Shown: positions 26,081 through 36,303, numbered from the stretch's first letter. The stretch: 64,000 bases of DNA from Alloscardovia theropitheci (GCF_004332295.1 NZ_RXLP01000023.1:1-64000), one strand, 5' to 3'. Program-made: numbers and translations. The notes: generated by a model from the letters alone, not told the origin.

Positions 26081-27558
26081 TGCCACAGATTACTCTCAAG
26101 CGTGTCATCGATGTTCTCGATAATTTTAATCTATTGGAACATAGTGGATCGTACAATGCCATCAATCAGGCCACATGTGCGCTAGATTCTTTCAGCTTCG
26201 ATTCCATCACATATTCAAGCAATGATGTGACATCCACATCTTTGCTCATATGTAAGGGAAACTTTAAAGATGCTTACATGTGTGATGCTGTATCTCGCGG
26301 ATTGACTTATTACGTGGCAGATCATGAGTTTAGCGTATCTTCCAAGCAATCAGCTAAAGGTATTATCGTTACCGATACAAGAAAAGCTCTGGTTGTAATT
26401 GCTCAAGAATTTTATGGTCATCCTGAGAGACTGCTTACAACTATTGGCATTACGGGCACCAAGGGAAAGAGTACTACTGCGTTCTTTACGCATGCAATTC
26501 TTAACGATTATTTCACGCATAAAGCAGCGCTTATTTCTTCTGTCAGCAATTGTATAGATGGAGTCCATGCTGAGGAATCACAACTAACAACTCCAGAGTC
26601 TTTAGACTTGTATCGCATGCTTCGCCAAGCAGTAGATAATGGTCTAACTCATGCAGTTATTGAAGTGTCATCGCAAGCATACAAAGTTGATCGTGTATTC
26701 AATTTACGATTTAATATTGGCGCGTTCTTGAACATTTCTCCTGATCACATTAGCCCTATCGAGCATCCAAGTTTTGAAGACTATTTTGCATGTAAACGCC
26801 AAATTATTTCTCATAGCGATGCTCTTGTATGTTCTGCAGACATCGCACACCGAGATGTTATTGACGCCGACATTGTTCAGGCTCATATTCCAGCATATTT
26901 TGTAAGTGCACAAGATATCGACCGCTCTCGTGTCCATCTTGCTATTCCTGGTGAATTTAATTATGCTAATGCAGCTGTAGCGATAAGATTGGCACAATTG
27001 GCTGGTGTACCTTCTGATAGTGACAGTATTGAAGCTATTAATTCCGTCAAGATCTCAGGGCGTATGGAAGTCTTCATTCCATCAAACTCTACGCCACAAG
27101 ATGCATCAATTATAGCGGTTGTTGATTTTGCACATAACGGTATAAGCACTTCTACCCTGTTAGACTTCGTCGAATCGACATATGGTCAGCGTAATCCTTA
27201 TATCACTGTAGTCACCGGTTCTGCAGGCAATAAAGGTGTCAATCGTCGTGAAGAAATAGTTCACGCTGCACAAGATAGAATCAACAGATTTATTTTTACG
27301 GCAGATGACACAGATACGGAACCGGTAGAAGACATATGCCAGCAAATGGATCATGCTGTAACTAATGAAAGCATCAAGCATGAAATAATTATCGACCGAT
27401 TACAAGCGGTAACGACAGCACTTTCAGATGCTATCAGTCGAGATGGTTTTGATGTGGTTCTAGTCATCGGAAAGGGTAACGAACACTGGATTAAAGTTCA
27501 TAATAAGCATGTCGACTACGAAGGTGACGATGCAATTGTTACTCGTATGCTTGGCTAG
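26080..27558 (+). CDS. murE: MurE-like UDP-N-acetylmuramyl-tripeptide synthetase
   Basis: 492 residues. Adds the third amino acid to the peptidoglycan stem peptide with ATP. The N-domain (about 1-115) is followed by the ATP-binding TTIGITGTKGKSTTAFFTHA, a central domain with TTPESLDLYRMLRQ, VIEVSSQAYKVDRV and LNISPDHISPIEHPSFEDYF, and the C-domain with ISGRMEVF, DFAHNGIST and VTGSAGNKGVNRRE. KGNEH close to the end corresponds to the nucleotide-binding part of MurE. A DNPR-type motif for diaminopimelate is not seen (TADDTDTEP instead), which fits L-lysine or L-ornithine. Bifidobacteria may carry more than one copy. Confidence 0.88.
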   Translation: MPQITLKRVIDVLDNFNLLEHSGSYNAINQATCALDSFSFDSITYSSNDVTSTSLLICKGNFKDAYMCDAVSRGLTYYVADHEFSVSSKQSAKGIIVTDTRKALVVIAQEFYGHPERLLTTIGITGTKGKSTTAFFTHAILNDYFTHKAALISSVSNCIDGVHAEESQLTTPESLDLYRMLRQAVDNGLTHAVIEVSSQAYKVDRVFNLRFNIGAFLNISPDHISPIEHPSFEDYFACKRQIISHSDALVCSADIAHRDVIDADIVQAHIPAYFVSAQDIDRSRVHLAIPGEFNYANAAVAIRLAQLAGVPSDSDSIEAINSVKISGRMEVFIPSNSTPQDASIIAVVDFAHNGISTSTLLDFVESTYGQRNPYITVVTGSAGNKGVNRREEIVHAAQDRINRFIFTADDTDTEPVEDICQQMDHAVTNESIKHEIIIDRLQAVTTALSDAISRDGFDVVLVIGKGNEHWIKVHNKHVDYEGDDAIVTRMLG

Positions 27559-27616
27559 AAATAAAATTTTAGACTCATTACGGTGCTTGTAAGCCACTTA
27601 CGTAGTGGTAGATACT

Positions 27617-27662
27617 GTGTGGTGCAGATGGAATAAATAAGCCTTCTGCACCACACTTTTAA
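27617..27662 (+). terminator. Terminator after murE
   Basis: GTGTGGTGCAG (27617-27627) pairs with CTGCACCACAC (27646-27656), followed by TTTTAAT. Confidence 0.8.
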
Positions 27663-27768
27663 TATGGGATTACTTCTGTAAGTTTTGCTTCGTACATCTT
27701 CACTTTAGCTATTCGAAGACCTACTTACCCACTGCAATTAGCCCACTCTCTTATGCATGTAGAGCTTC

Positions 27769-30700
27769 TTACTCAGCTATCTCATCAAGCGCACTACCCT
27801 GCTTAAGTTTTTGAGATACCACTGCCGTAACACCATCCGAACGCATAGTCACGCCATAAAGTACATCAGCAATGCTCATCGTGCGCTGCTGGTGAGTGAT
27901 GATAATAAGCTGCGCATGCTCGCGCAAATCATTAATCGCATTAAGCAACCGTGTCAAATTAATATCATCGAGTGCAGCTTCGACCTCATCCATAATGTAG
28001 AACGGGCTAGGACGAGCTGTAAAAATCGCAAAGAGCAAGGCTAATGCAGTCAAACTACGCTCACCACCGGAGAGAAGAGATAATTGCTTGACGCGTTTTC
28101 CAGCAGGACTTGCTTCAACGATGACACCAGTTTCAAGCAGATTATCAGGATCTTCCAGACGTAATTTTCCAGTACCCCCCGGGAATAAAGTAGCAAATAC
28201 TTTCTGGAAGGCAGCCGCTGTGTCTTCAAAAGCGGAATGGAAGACTTCAATCATGGTACTATCGAGGTCTTTGATTAATCCCAATAAATCATCTCGAGAA
28301 GTGACCACGTCCGTGCGCTGCTCGCTAAGGTACTTAAAGCGTGTTTGCAGTGCATCATATTCTTCAGTTGCTAACGGATTAACCTTACCCAATGCAACCA
28401 AATCACGCTTTGCTTTATCAAGCTTCTTCTGCTCACGATCGCGATTGTAGACTTCAGTTTTGAACATTGATAAATCAGCAGAATTATCAGAGGTAGAATT
28501 ATTCGCCGAATCAGAATCGGAATTTGAATCCAAATCCGAATCTGAGTTAGCTCTGTCCGCATATATTTCCCCATGCGAGCTTTGTTCACTATCATTCAAT
28601 GGGATAAGCTGTCCGTCATCGTCAAAGACAGGAACTGGATTATCTGGTCCGAATCGTTCGATAACAGTCTCGATACTGCTTCCCAATTCGTCGACAATAC
28701 GCTGACTAATTTGCCCATATTGTGTAGCAATGCGCTCTCGGGCAACATCAAGCTCATGCTCACTCTGAGTCAGCGAACTAACAATTGGTTCTTGCTCTTT
28801 TCGAAGACTTCTTAACTTTGTAAGCTCTTCATTATGCAAAGAGGCTTCTGCTTGAAGTTCGTCTCTGTGATGAAGAACTCTGCCGATATGAGTATCCATC
28901 TCTTGAGCGTACCGTTCAGCTCGTTTGGCCACACTATGTGCTTTTTGAGCTTTTCTCGTACGCTCTTCATTTTGTACCGCAACGCGCGCACGATGCTCAG
29001 CAGCTTGCTTAGCTTGCGAGCGCAGTAGTGTTACTTGTCTTTCCAAAGACTGAGCTCGTTGTGAAGTATTATTCCATGTTAGTCGAGCTGAAACTTCTTC
29101 TTCACGCGCATGTGCCAATTCTTTGTCTAAGCTCTGTTCTCGATTGACAAGAGATTCCATATCAACTTGTGCATTCTGAGCTTGTTCAGCAATCTCAAGC
29201 TGATGATGCAAATCTTCTAAAGTTGCCGTTTGCGTCCGGCTCTGTGCCTGCAAAGATGAAATTTGCTCATCAATATCATCAATACGACGAAGCAAACTTT
29301 CCACACTAGATTGCGCAGCCTTAATATCATTGTCTCGCTGCTGTATAAGCACACGATTCTCCGTTATAGCTGTCTGAATAGCCCCTAAAGCTGTACGAGC
29401 ATCATCGTATCGGGCGTCGATAGCTGCTTTATCATTTTTGAGAGTTTCGACTTGCAAGCTCAATTCTTTGACCTGTGATAATGCTTTATCGCGTCGAGCT
29501 GTCAAACTCAAATCACTTGGATTCTTCGAGATACCGCCGATAGCTCCCACAGCGGTGAAAGTATCACCATCTTGTGTCATTACAGTACAAATTCGTGAAT
29601 CGTTTATCACGCGTGCCGCTTCACTGCGCTTGTGCACGAGCGCAACATCGCATAGTAGTGTTTGCAAAGATCGAACGATACCTTCTGCTGTATTCCGCCT
29701 GTCAGAATCAATAGCAGGATTTACAGAGATAACTGAAGCTGCGTTAAGCACTGTACTATCAGTATCTGTGAGGTCCTCTACCGTCATACGTGCCATATCT
29801 GTCGGATAAATAACTATCGCGCGCCCCATGCGCTCATCATGCGCTATATCCATTGCAAGATTTCGCGATTCGCTGTCAGGAACCACAACCGCACTAGCGA
29901 ATTGCCCTAAGGCTTTTGCAATTGCTTCTTCCCAACCCTCTTCGATATGAATATAATCGGCAAGATTTCCAAGCGTTGTAACAGGGCTACGTTCCAAGTC
30001 TCCAGAAGAGCTACGAGCTTCCAAGGTATCACTTAACGCGTCTGCCTTTGCCCGTAGAGAGATAATCGTATTATCTATTTCACGAATTTGCGCTTCTGCT
30101 TCCTCGCGTTGAGATCGAATAGAAGCCAAATCCGACTGGGCTTTCTCTCTTTGCTCGTCAAGATTCTCGATACTTTGTCCTGAATCCTGCTGCAAAGTAT
30201 CGAGTCGATTTTGAGCATCCGTACGTGATTTGTCGTAGCTCAGTTTTTGTTGCTCTAAATCGTGAATACGTGTCTCTAAACCTTGAATTTGTGCTTCTTG
30301 CCGTGCTATCGTTTCGCGAAGTTTAGCCTTGTGACTTTCTTGCTCTTGTGCTGATTTTCGCAATTGGGTCATCATTTGGCGATGTGCTGCTAAGTCTTGT
30401 TCGATACGTGCGCGGTCTTGAGTCGCTTTGTCGAAAGCTAATCGTGCCTCATCTGCATTATTATGAGCTTCTTGCTGCTGACCTTCAAGTTCATCAGCTC
30501 GAGCATTGAGTAAGTCCGGGTTATCTCCTGTCATAGTTACGATTTGACTACGCCAAGAATTTTCTCGTTCTAACGCAAGTGCTGACAGTGCTTTTAGACG
30601 CTCTTGAATTTGTGCCATGCGATGATACGTTTGATTAACCGCGTCGATAGCCGGGCTTGATTGACCAGCAAGTGATTCTAAGCGTTCAATTTCGAGCTTA

Positions 30701-31494
30701 GTAGAAGTCAATTCACGTTGAGCTTTTTGAAGCTGTTCACGAGTGCTCACTAAATCTCGGCGAATATCATCTCGTTGAATCATTAATTTTTTCGCATCAT
30801 CGGCAAGTAGCCTACTCGTCGCATCGCGAATAATGACCTGAATATTATCAGCACGGCGACTAATTCTTGCCTGACGACGAAGAGGCCCCAACTGTCTTTG
30901 TATTTCTCCAAGCAAATCATCAAGTCGCTCGACATTTTCTACAGTAGACTGAAGTTTTCGTAGCGCGCGTTCCTTGCGCTTTCTGTGCTTTAAAATTCCC
31001 GCAGCTTCTTCAATAAACGCACGATTATCTGCTGGAGTTGCACGCAAAATTGAATCAAGCCGCCCCTGACCTACAACCACATGCATATGGGCTCCCAGAC
31101 CTGTATCTGAGAGTAATTCTTGCACATCCAATAATCTCACTGGAGAGCCATTAATCGCATATTCCGATCCCCCATTACGGAAAATTGTGCGGCTAATAGT
31201 CACTTCAGAATAATCAATATTGAGCGTTCCATCAGTATTATCGATTGTCAGACTTACTTGAGCTCGACCAAGTGGAGCACGTGTAGATGTACCGGCAAAA
31301 ATAACATCTTCCATAGAGGTACCGCGAAGACTCTTTGCACCTTGCTCACCCATAACCCATGCGAGCGCGTCAACAACATTAGATTTACCAGAACCATTTG
31401 GTCCTACAATCGCAGTAACACCTGGTTCGAATCGTAAAGTTGTAGCATTCGCAAATGATTTAAATCCACGAATGGTGAGCTCTTTAACGTACAT
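27769..31494 (-). CDS. smc: Chromosome segregation protein SMC
   Basis: 1241 residues. Head ATPase of the SMC-ScpAB condensin. Walker A GPNGSGKSNVVDALAWVMGE is at 31-50; a long coiled coil (about 165-505), a hinge (about 510-660, with LGNLADYIHIEEGWEEAI), and the return coil (about 665-1060) follow. The C-terminal head has LSLLSGGERSLTALALLFAI and the Walker B FYIMDEVEAALDD. Longer than the usual 1180, mainly from a Ser/Asp/Asn-rich insert near residues 975-1010 in the return coil. Preceded by folC on the same strand by 46 bases, the normal order in this family. Confidence 0.97.
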   Translation of the reverse strand: MYVKELTIRGFKSFANATTLRFEPGVTAIVGPNGSGKSNVVDALAWVMGEQGAKSLRGTSMEDVIFAGTSTRAPLGRAQVSLTIDNTDGTLNIDYSEVTISRTIFRNGGSEYAINGSPVRLLDVQELLSDTGLGAHMHVVVGQGRLDSILRATPADNRAFIEEAAGILKHRKRKERALRKLQSTVENVERLDDLLGEIQRQLGPLRRQARISRRADNIQVIIRDATSRLLADDAKKLMIQRDDIRRDLVSTREQLQKAQRELTSTKLEIERLESLAGQSSPAIDAVNQTYHRMAQIQERLKALSALALERENSWRSQIVTMTGDNPDLLNARADELEGQQQEAHNNADEARLAFDKATQDRARIEQDLAAHRQMMTQLRKSAQEQESHKAKLRETIARQEAQIQGLETRIHDLEQQKLSYDKSRTDAQNRLDTLQQDSGQSIENLDEQREKAQSDLASIRSQREEAEAQIREIDNTIISLRAKADALSDTLEARSSSGDLERSPVTTLGNLADYIHIEEGWEEAIAKALGQFASAVVVPDSESRNLAMDIAHDERMGRAIVIYPTDMARMTVEDLTDTDSTVLNAASVISVNPAIDSDRRNTAEGIVRSLQTLLCDVALVHKRSEAARVINDSRICTVMTQDGDTFTAVGAIGGISKNPSDLSLTARRDKALSQVKELSLQVETLKNDKAAIDARYDDARTALGAIQTAITENRVLIQQRDNDIKAAQSSVESLLRRIDDIDEQISSLQAQSRTQTATLEDLHHQLEIAEQAQNAQVDMESLVNREQSLDKELAHAREEEVSARLTWNNTSQRAQSLERQVTLLRSQAKQAAEHRARVAVQNEERTRKAQKAHSVAKRAERYAQEMDTHIGRVLHHRDELQAEASLHNEELTKLRSLRKEQEPIVSSLTQSEHELDVARERIATQYGQISQRIVDELGSSIETVIERFGPDNPVPVFDDDGQLIPLNDSEQSSHGEIYADRANSDSDLDSNSDSDSANNSTSDNSADLSMFKTEVYNRDREQKKLDKAKRDLVALGKVNPLATEEYDALQTRFKYLSEQRTDVVTSRDDLLGLIKDLDSTMIEVFHSAFEDTAAAFQKVFATLFPGGTGKLRLEDPDNLLETGVIVEASPAGKRVKQLSLLSGGERSLTALALLFAIFTARPSPFYIMDEVEAALDDINLTRLLNAINDLREHAQLIIITHQQRTMSIADVLYGVTMRSDGVTAVVSQKLKQGSALDEIAE

Positions 31495-31540
31495 CCTGTA
31501 TACTTATCCTCGCTTATAATCGCTCGTAGTCATCAAAATC

Positions 31541-33058
31541 TCAGCTGAGATCAGAAGAATCGTCAGACATATCATCTGGCATATCGTCAATCGTCTCATC
31601 ATCGATAACACCAGTATCTTGCGTAAATTGCGTGTCAATTCCTGCAGCTCGGTCTTCTTTTGAATTCTTCAGCTCAGAATTATGGCGTTCCTTCAGTAAG
31701 ATTCGCGCATCCCCAGCAGTAACAAAGCTACCGAAAATAATAATTCCATGACCATAACCAATGCCTAATTCGTCTCGCGAATCAACGGCATCAACCGCTG
31801 CTTGAATTGCATCTGGCATGGAATCCGCACGAATTACACGATCAGGTCCGAAAACGCTGACAGCAATTTTTTCAAGATCCTCTACTGGCATAACTCGTGA
31901 ACTCCATGAGTTTTCAGTTACTACGATTTGAGACAAAACTGGTTCCATTATGCCAAGAACAGTTTCAACCTCTTTGTCCTTCATCATGGAAACAACGCCC
32001 ACAAGATCATTAAAGTCGAAGTTATCTTCCAACGCATTACGCAAAGCAGTAACAGCGTTTTCATTGTGTCCGCCATCAATAATGATGGTTGGAGAACGTC
32101 TAATTACTTCGATACGACCTGGAATCTTCACACCGCTCAGAGCCTGCGCAATGATATCGGTATCGAGCTGTCCACTGACAGGAATAACTGCTTCAGCAGC
32201 GCACAATGCTGCTAATGCGTTATGTGCCTGATGCTCACCAAACATAGCAACAGGAATCTGATCATACATACCCTGAGGTGTAGTAAAGCTGACGACTTGC
32301 CCGCCCACCGCATTAGCACGTGAGGTGATCTCGGCTTCAACTCCGTCACGCACAATTGCCTGAGCACCCACCTCCTGAGCTTCCTCCACTAGTAGATCAC
32401 TTACTTGTGCATGAGGCTGAGCGCCAATAATAACAGTAGAATTTGGCTTAATGATTCCAGCTTTTTCTTGGGCAATCTCCTCAACAGTATCGCCAAGCCA
32501 CTGCATATGATCCATATCAACTGGGCCTATAACCACTGCATCACCATCCAACACATTGGTTGCATCCCAACGTCCGCCCATGCCCACTTCAACAATGGCT
32601 ACATCTACTGGCGCATCTGCAAAAGCCCAAATCGCCATAGTAGTCAAAACCTCAAAGAAACTCATACGAGGTTCATTATTTTCCTGGCTCTCACGGTCGA
32701 CGATATCAATAAAGTCTTTGACTTGTAGCCACGTATCAATAAAAGCATCATCACTTATATGCTGACCATCAATTGCAATTCGCTCAGTTACTGATTCCAC
32801 ATGAGGCGATGTATAAAGACCCGTTCTTAAGCCATACGCGCGGCATATTGCTTCCGCCATACGAGAGGTAGAACCCTTGCCATTCGTACCTGTAACATGA
32901 ATAACCCTAAAGGATTGCTCTGGATGTCCTAAGTAATCTAAAACTCTTTGCATTCGAGTTAGACTTGGGTCAAAATCGTGCTCAGGTGCACGCGACATTA
33001 TTTCGCGATATACTTCAGCCAATGTAAGATTTTCAGATTCTGGTACCTCATAAGACAT
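31541..33058 (-). CDS. folC: Folylpolyglutamate synthase / dihydrofolate synthase
   Basis: 505 residues from MSYEVPESENLTLAEVYREI. Adds glutamate to dihydropteroate or folates using ATP. P-loop VIHVTGTNGKGSTSRMAEAI, YTSPHVESVTERI, EVGMGGRWDATNVLD, DHMQWLGDTVEEIAQEKAGI, and the C-domain start GRIEVIRRSPTIIIDGGHNE are all canonical. TAAGG stands before this ATG. An earlier in-frame ATG at 33175 would add 39 residues without family resemblance. The last 40 residues are Asp/Ser-rich and outside the fold. Confidence 0.95.
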   Translation of the reverse strand: MSYEVPESENLTLAEVYREIMSRAPEHDFDPSLTRMQRVLDYLGHPEQSFRVIHVTGTNGKGSTSRMAEAICRAYGLRTGLYTSPHVESVTERIAIDGQHISDDAFIDTWLQVKDFIDIVDRESQENNEPRMSFFEVLTTMAIWAFADAPVDVAIVEVGMGGRWDATNVLDGDAVVIGPVDMDHMQWLGDTVEEIAQEKAGIIKPNSTVIIGAQPHAQVSDLLVEEAQEVGAQAIVRDGVEAEITSRANAVGGQVVSFTTPQGMYDQIPVAMFGEHQAHNALAALCAAEAVIPVSGQLDTDIIAQALSGVKIPGRIEVIRRSPTIIIDGGHNENAVTALRNALEDNFDFNDLVGVVSMMKDKEVETVLGIMEPVLSQIVVTENSWSSRVMPVEDLEKIAVSVFGPDRVIRADSMPDAIQAAVDAVDSRDELGIGYGHGIIIFGSFVTAGDARILLKERHNSELKNSKEDRAAGIDTQFTQDTGVIDDETIDDMPDDMSDDSSDLS

Positions 33059-33701
33059 ACGCCTTATTTTATGCAGTATCAAGGACTGAGAATTGAACGG
33101 TTTGGCCTTTATTTTCTCCTCGAAATCATGACCTATCGTATGGATTTCGTGCTTGCGTTTAAACATGCATCTCATTAGGTAATTCTTTTCAAGAATTTCT
33201 CAGCAAATTCTCCTGTTCTTCAATTGTTAAGCGCATTTCTACATTCGTTTCGCGCAAGATGGCTGTAATCTGTTCAAGCTGGCTGTGTTACGTGCAAGCC
33301 GACTGTATTTTGTTCAAGTTGACGATATTCATCGTTTGCTGGCGTTGTTCAGCGCCTGCTTGCGCAGTTTCATCGTTTACTGGCATAGTCCGATGCAACA
33401 CCAGCTGTACCGTGTGAACTGCTCTGTGTTCGCTGTCAATACCCCTACACTTTTCTGCACCAGCTATCAATCACTGCTCATCATAAATTACAAAACATGC
33501 ATTTCATTCTTGTATTGCACTTAGGAGCTAGCGATCCCCAATCGCATGTTACTTTTCATTATTTCAGTATTACTGCCATGCTTTACGCCCCAATTATCCA
33601 TTCATTTTCCCCTGAATGAAACTGCAATAAAGTCATGAGTAAGGCTTAAAGTGAAGTCATCATTTATTACTGGATCCATTAGCGCTCAAGGAGCTTATTC
33701 C
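33059..33701. other. Large divergent intergenic region
   Basis: 643 bases between folC (minus) and pepP (plus) with no gene I can support. Open frames here (33285-33524 and others) lack ribosome sites and family resemblance. The middle part has a 20-base periodic sequence. The right part (33480-33680) is AT-rich and likely contains the pepP promoter. Confidence 0.6.
33221..33400. repeat. Degenerate 20-bp tandem repeat
   Basis: Successive 20-base blocks beginning at 33241 align without gaps: acattcgtttcgcgcaagat, ggctgtaatctgttcaagct, ggctgtgttacgtgcaagcc, gactgtattttgttcaagtt, gacgatattcatcgtttgct, ggcgttgttcagcgcctgct, tgcgcagtttcatcgtttac. The shared pattern is a GGCTGT-like head, a T-rich centre and a CAAGCT/TTGCT end. 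Weaker blocks precede (33221) and follow (33381). Units are not identical, so it is an old or selected repeat. Confidence 0.6.
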
Positions 33702-35288
33702 ATGGTTTCACATACCGAAAACACCCCAGAAACAAACGAGCCACAGACCCGCGCTGAAGCGGATGCATCTGATTCAATGGCAAATCGTTCTCATAATCGT
33801 ACACTTCGTCCTCAGTCCACCACTTTCTCTGATTTCATGCTTTCAGGCTGGGGCGAGGAAACTGCCGATATTCGCCCACTTGAGTCAAGTTCATATACAG
33901 AACGACGTCTTGAGGAGCTTGGAAAGCGTTTCCCAGGTGAACGCCTAGTTATTCCAGCAGGTCAAGCAAAAGTGCGTAATGATGACTGCGATTATGCATT
34001 CCGTCCTGATACAGCTTTCGCATACTACACTGGTCTTGGTCAAGATTATGAGGCAGGCGCAGTGCTCGTTTTGAATCCTGTAGCGCCAGGAAGCGCACAA
34101 GCGGCTATGGGCAAGACCCACACCCCTGTTATCTACCTTCACCCACGTAGTGATCAAAGCACCCAAGATTACTATCGCTCTGCGGCGTATGGCGAGTACT
34201 GGGTAGGTCGCCGACCGGGTCTTGAGGGGATTAAGACCATGACAGGTATTGAGACAGCTGATATTGCTGGTCTTAATGATGCTTTGGCTAAGGATGTGGG
34301 CACTGAGGAAGGTGCTATTCGCGTTCGTATTATTCGGAATATTGATCCAGAGATTACTACTACTGTCGATGAGATTCGCTCTGCAAACGGTTTTGGCAAT
34401 CCTGACGCATGTGAAAGCGACGATAGTAAATTCTACGAATTTGCATCTGAAGCTCGCATGATTAAGGATGAGTTCGAAATCAACGAAATGCGTAAAGCTA
34501 TCGCAGCTACACACGAAGGTTTTACGCGTATGCTTGAAGCTCTTCCTGAAGCACGTGGCAAAGAACGCGGCGAACGTATCCTTGAAGGTCGTTTCAATGC
34601 AAATGCTCGTGAACAAGGTAACGCTGAAGGCTACGGCACTATCGTTGCTTCCGGCGCTCACGCCCCTACTTTGCATTGGATGCGTAATACGGGAACTATA
34701 AATGATGGCGAACTTTTGCTTATCGACGCAGGTGTGGAAGTTGATTCCTTGTATACCGCTGATATCACACGAACTTTCCCTACCAATGGTAAATTCACAC
34801 CTCTTCAAAGAGAACTGTATTCTGTCGTTTTGAAGGCACAACAAGCTGGTTTTGAAGCAGCAAAGGTCGGCGCTACTTACTCTGATATTCATCATGCGTG
34901 TATGCGCGTTCTCGCTGAGGCTATGCACGAATGGGGTATTTTGCCTGTAAGCGTTGAAGAGTCACTCAGCCCTGAAGGTCAGCAGCATCGTCGTTGGCAT
35001 GCATGCGGCGTTGCTCATCATTTAGGTCTTGATGTTCATGATTGCTCTCAGGCTCGTTATGAGTCATATCAAGGAGCGAAGATTGAGCCTGGAATGATTT
35101 TCACTATCGAACCTGGCCTATACTTCAAGGAAAACGACATGCTCGTTCCTGAAGAATTCCGCGGAGTAGGTATTCGTATCGAGGATGACGTCCTCATGAC
35201 CGAGAACGGTCCAGAATGGCTCTCAATTGACATTCCAAAGGAAATTGACGATGTCGAGGAATGGATGGCTCAAGCAGCACGTAAGTAG
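33702..35288 (+). CDS. pepP: Xaa-Pro aminopeptidase (aminopeptidase P, M24B)
   Basis: 528 residues from MVSHTENTPETNEPQTRAEA; AAGGAGC lies 7 bases upstream, and the ATG at 33651 lacks such a site. It removes N-terminal residues before proline, acting in the cytosol. The N-domain (about 50-230) includes SYTERRLEELGKRF and RPDTAFAYYTGL. The catalytic pita-bread domain has metal ligands in LLIDAGVEVDSLYTADITRTF, the His in GVAHHLGLDVHD, and Glu residues in FTIEPGLYF and GIRIEDDVL. Standard length with a Thr/Asp-rich head. Confidence 0.95.
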   Translation: MVSHTENTPETNEPQTRAEADASDSMANRSHNRTLRPQSTTFSDFMLSGWGEETADIRPLESSSYTERRLEELGKRFPGERLVIPAGQAKVRNDDCDYAFRPDTAFAYYTGLGQDYEAGAVLVLNPVAPGSAQAAMGKTHTPVIYLHPRSDQSTQDYYRSAAYGEYWVGRRPGLEGIKTMTGIETADIAGLNDALAKDVGTEEGAIRVRIIRNIDPEITTTVDEIRSANGFGNPDACESDDSKFYEFASEARMIKDEFEINEMRKAIAATHEGFTRMLEALPEARGKERGERILEGRFNANAREQGNAEGYGTIVASGAHAPTLHWMRNTGTINDGELLLIDAGVEVDSLYTADITRTFPTNGKFTPLQRELYSVVLKAQQAGFEAAKVGATYSDIHHACMRVLAEAMHEWGILPVSVEESLSPEGQQHRRWHACGVAHHLGLDVHDCSQARYESYQGAKIEPGMIFTIEPGLYFKENDMLVPEEFRGVGIRIEDDVLMTENGPEWLSIDIPKEIDDVEEWMAQAARK

Positions 35289-35362
35289 TATGTACTGTTA
35301 GTATTTCGCAGATAATCAATACAAGGACTACTGCCCCATCTATTCCTATAGAAGAATTTTTT

Positions 35363-35398
35363 GGTCACTAGGGTATTCATATACCGTAGTGACCTTTT
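35363..35398 (+). terminator. Terminator of pepP
   Basis: GGTCACTA (35363-35370) pairs with TAGTGACC (35387-35394), with an inner GGTA/TACC extension, followed by TTTTCATA. Confidence 0.8.
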
Positions 35399-35495
35399 CA
35401 TATTTCGCATACTTATATCGCGCGAAATAGCTAAGCTACACACCATCTTCGATTAATCTTTCTTACATATTCAAAATGTATAGGAAAGATTAACC

Positions 35496-36266
35496 ATGAA
35501 TAACATCAAGAAAACAATTACTACAGCAGCTCTTATAACCACATTACTTTTCGCAGCAGCATGCTCCCCTAATAACAGTCAAACAACCTCATCTGCTTCT
35601 CAGACATCAACATCTGAAAGTTCATCAATTAGCCAAAGCGCGATGGACCCAAACAAGATAGATGCTCCACAAGTGGGATTATCAGATGAACAGTGGAATC
35701 GCAGCCTCGGCACGCGCTCGGATGGCAAGGATACAAATAGCAAGAACGCTCCTACACGCATTCTCACGCGAGATGCCGATAGCATTATCATTTACTTCTC
35801 ACGCTCTGGTTCGACAGAGTTACTTGCAAGTAAGGTTCAGGCGCTCTCAAAAGCCGACGTCATAGAGCTGACAGTTTCTGAGAATTACAGTCCTGATTAC
35901 GGTCAGACTGTGCAGCGCGCAAATCGCGAGCGCGAAGAGGAAAATAACCCAACGCTCAATGTTGATATCCCAGATCTTTCACAGTATAAAACAGTCTACC
36001 TTGGATATCCTATCTGGGGTATGACTCTTGCAGAACCAGTTGCAAGTTTCTTGGAGCAGTACGGTAAGCAGCTTGATGGGAAAACTATTGCTCCATTTTC
36101 TACAAACGGTAGCTACGGTTTGGGATCTAGTGTAGAACGAATTCAATCTATCCTTCAATCCCAAGGTTCTCAAGTCAAGATTACTGATGCGTATCAGATT
36201 CAGGGAAACCGTGTTAATGAAGCTGATTCTTCACTACGTCAGTGGTTCAACACTATTAGTAAATAA
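35496..36266 (+). CDS. Flavodoxin-domain lipoprotein
   Basis: 256 residues. The first 24 form a signal peptide with lipobox AAAC, so it is probably anchored outside the membrane. A Ser/Thr/Gln-rich linker runs to about residue 90. The flavodoxin domain starts IIIYFSRSGSTELLASKVQA, whose SRSGST is the FMN-phosphate loop. LGYPIWGMTLAEPVASFLEQ and PFSTNGSYGLGSS are the other flavin loops. GGAAAGA precedes the ATG. First gene of a redox/hydrolase cluster, 37 bases before the next gene. Its reductase is unknown; an electron-carrier role at the cell surface is inferred. Confidence 0.88.
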   Translation: MNNIKKTITTAALITTLLFAAACSPNNSQTTSSASQTSTSESSSISQSAMDPNKIDAPQVGLSDEQWNRSLGTRSDGKDTNSKNAPTRILTRDADSIIIYFSRSGSTELLASKVQALSKADVIELTVSENYSPDYGQTVQRANREREEENNPTLNVDIPDLSQYKTVYLGYPIWGMTLAEPVASFLEQYGKQLDGKTIAPFSTNGSYGLGSSVERIQSILQSQGSQVKITDAYQIQGNRVNEADSSLRQWFNTISK

Positions 36267-36303
36267 CTATTAATAAATACTTGTGAGGTAAAGAAAAGTT
36301 TAT

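Noticed and set aside
33201-33430. Possible CRISPR array
   Set aside because: The 20-bp units follow each other without spacers and differ from unit to unit; no cas genes are present in the window.
33945-34928. 327-codon open frame on the minus strand opposite pepP
   Set aside because: It lies wholly inside the plus-strand gene, its protein has no recognisable motif and is full of Cys and Ile, as antisense translations of such genes are.
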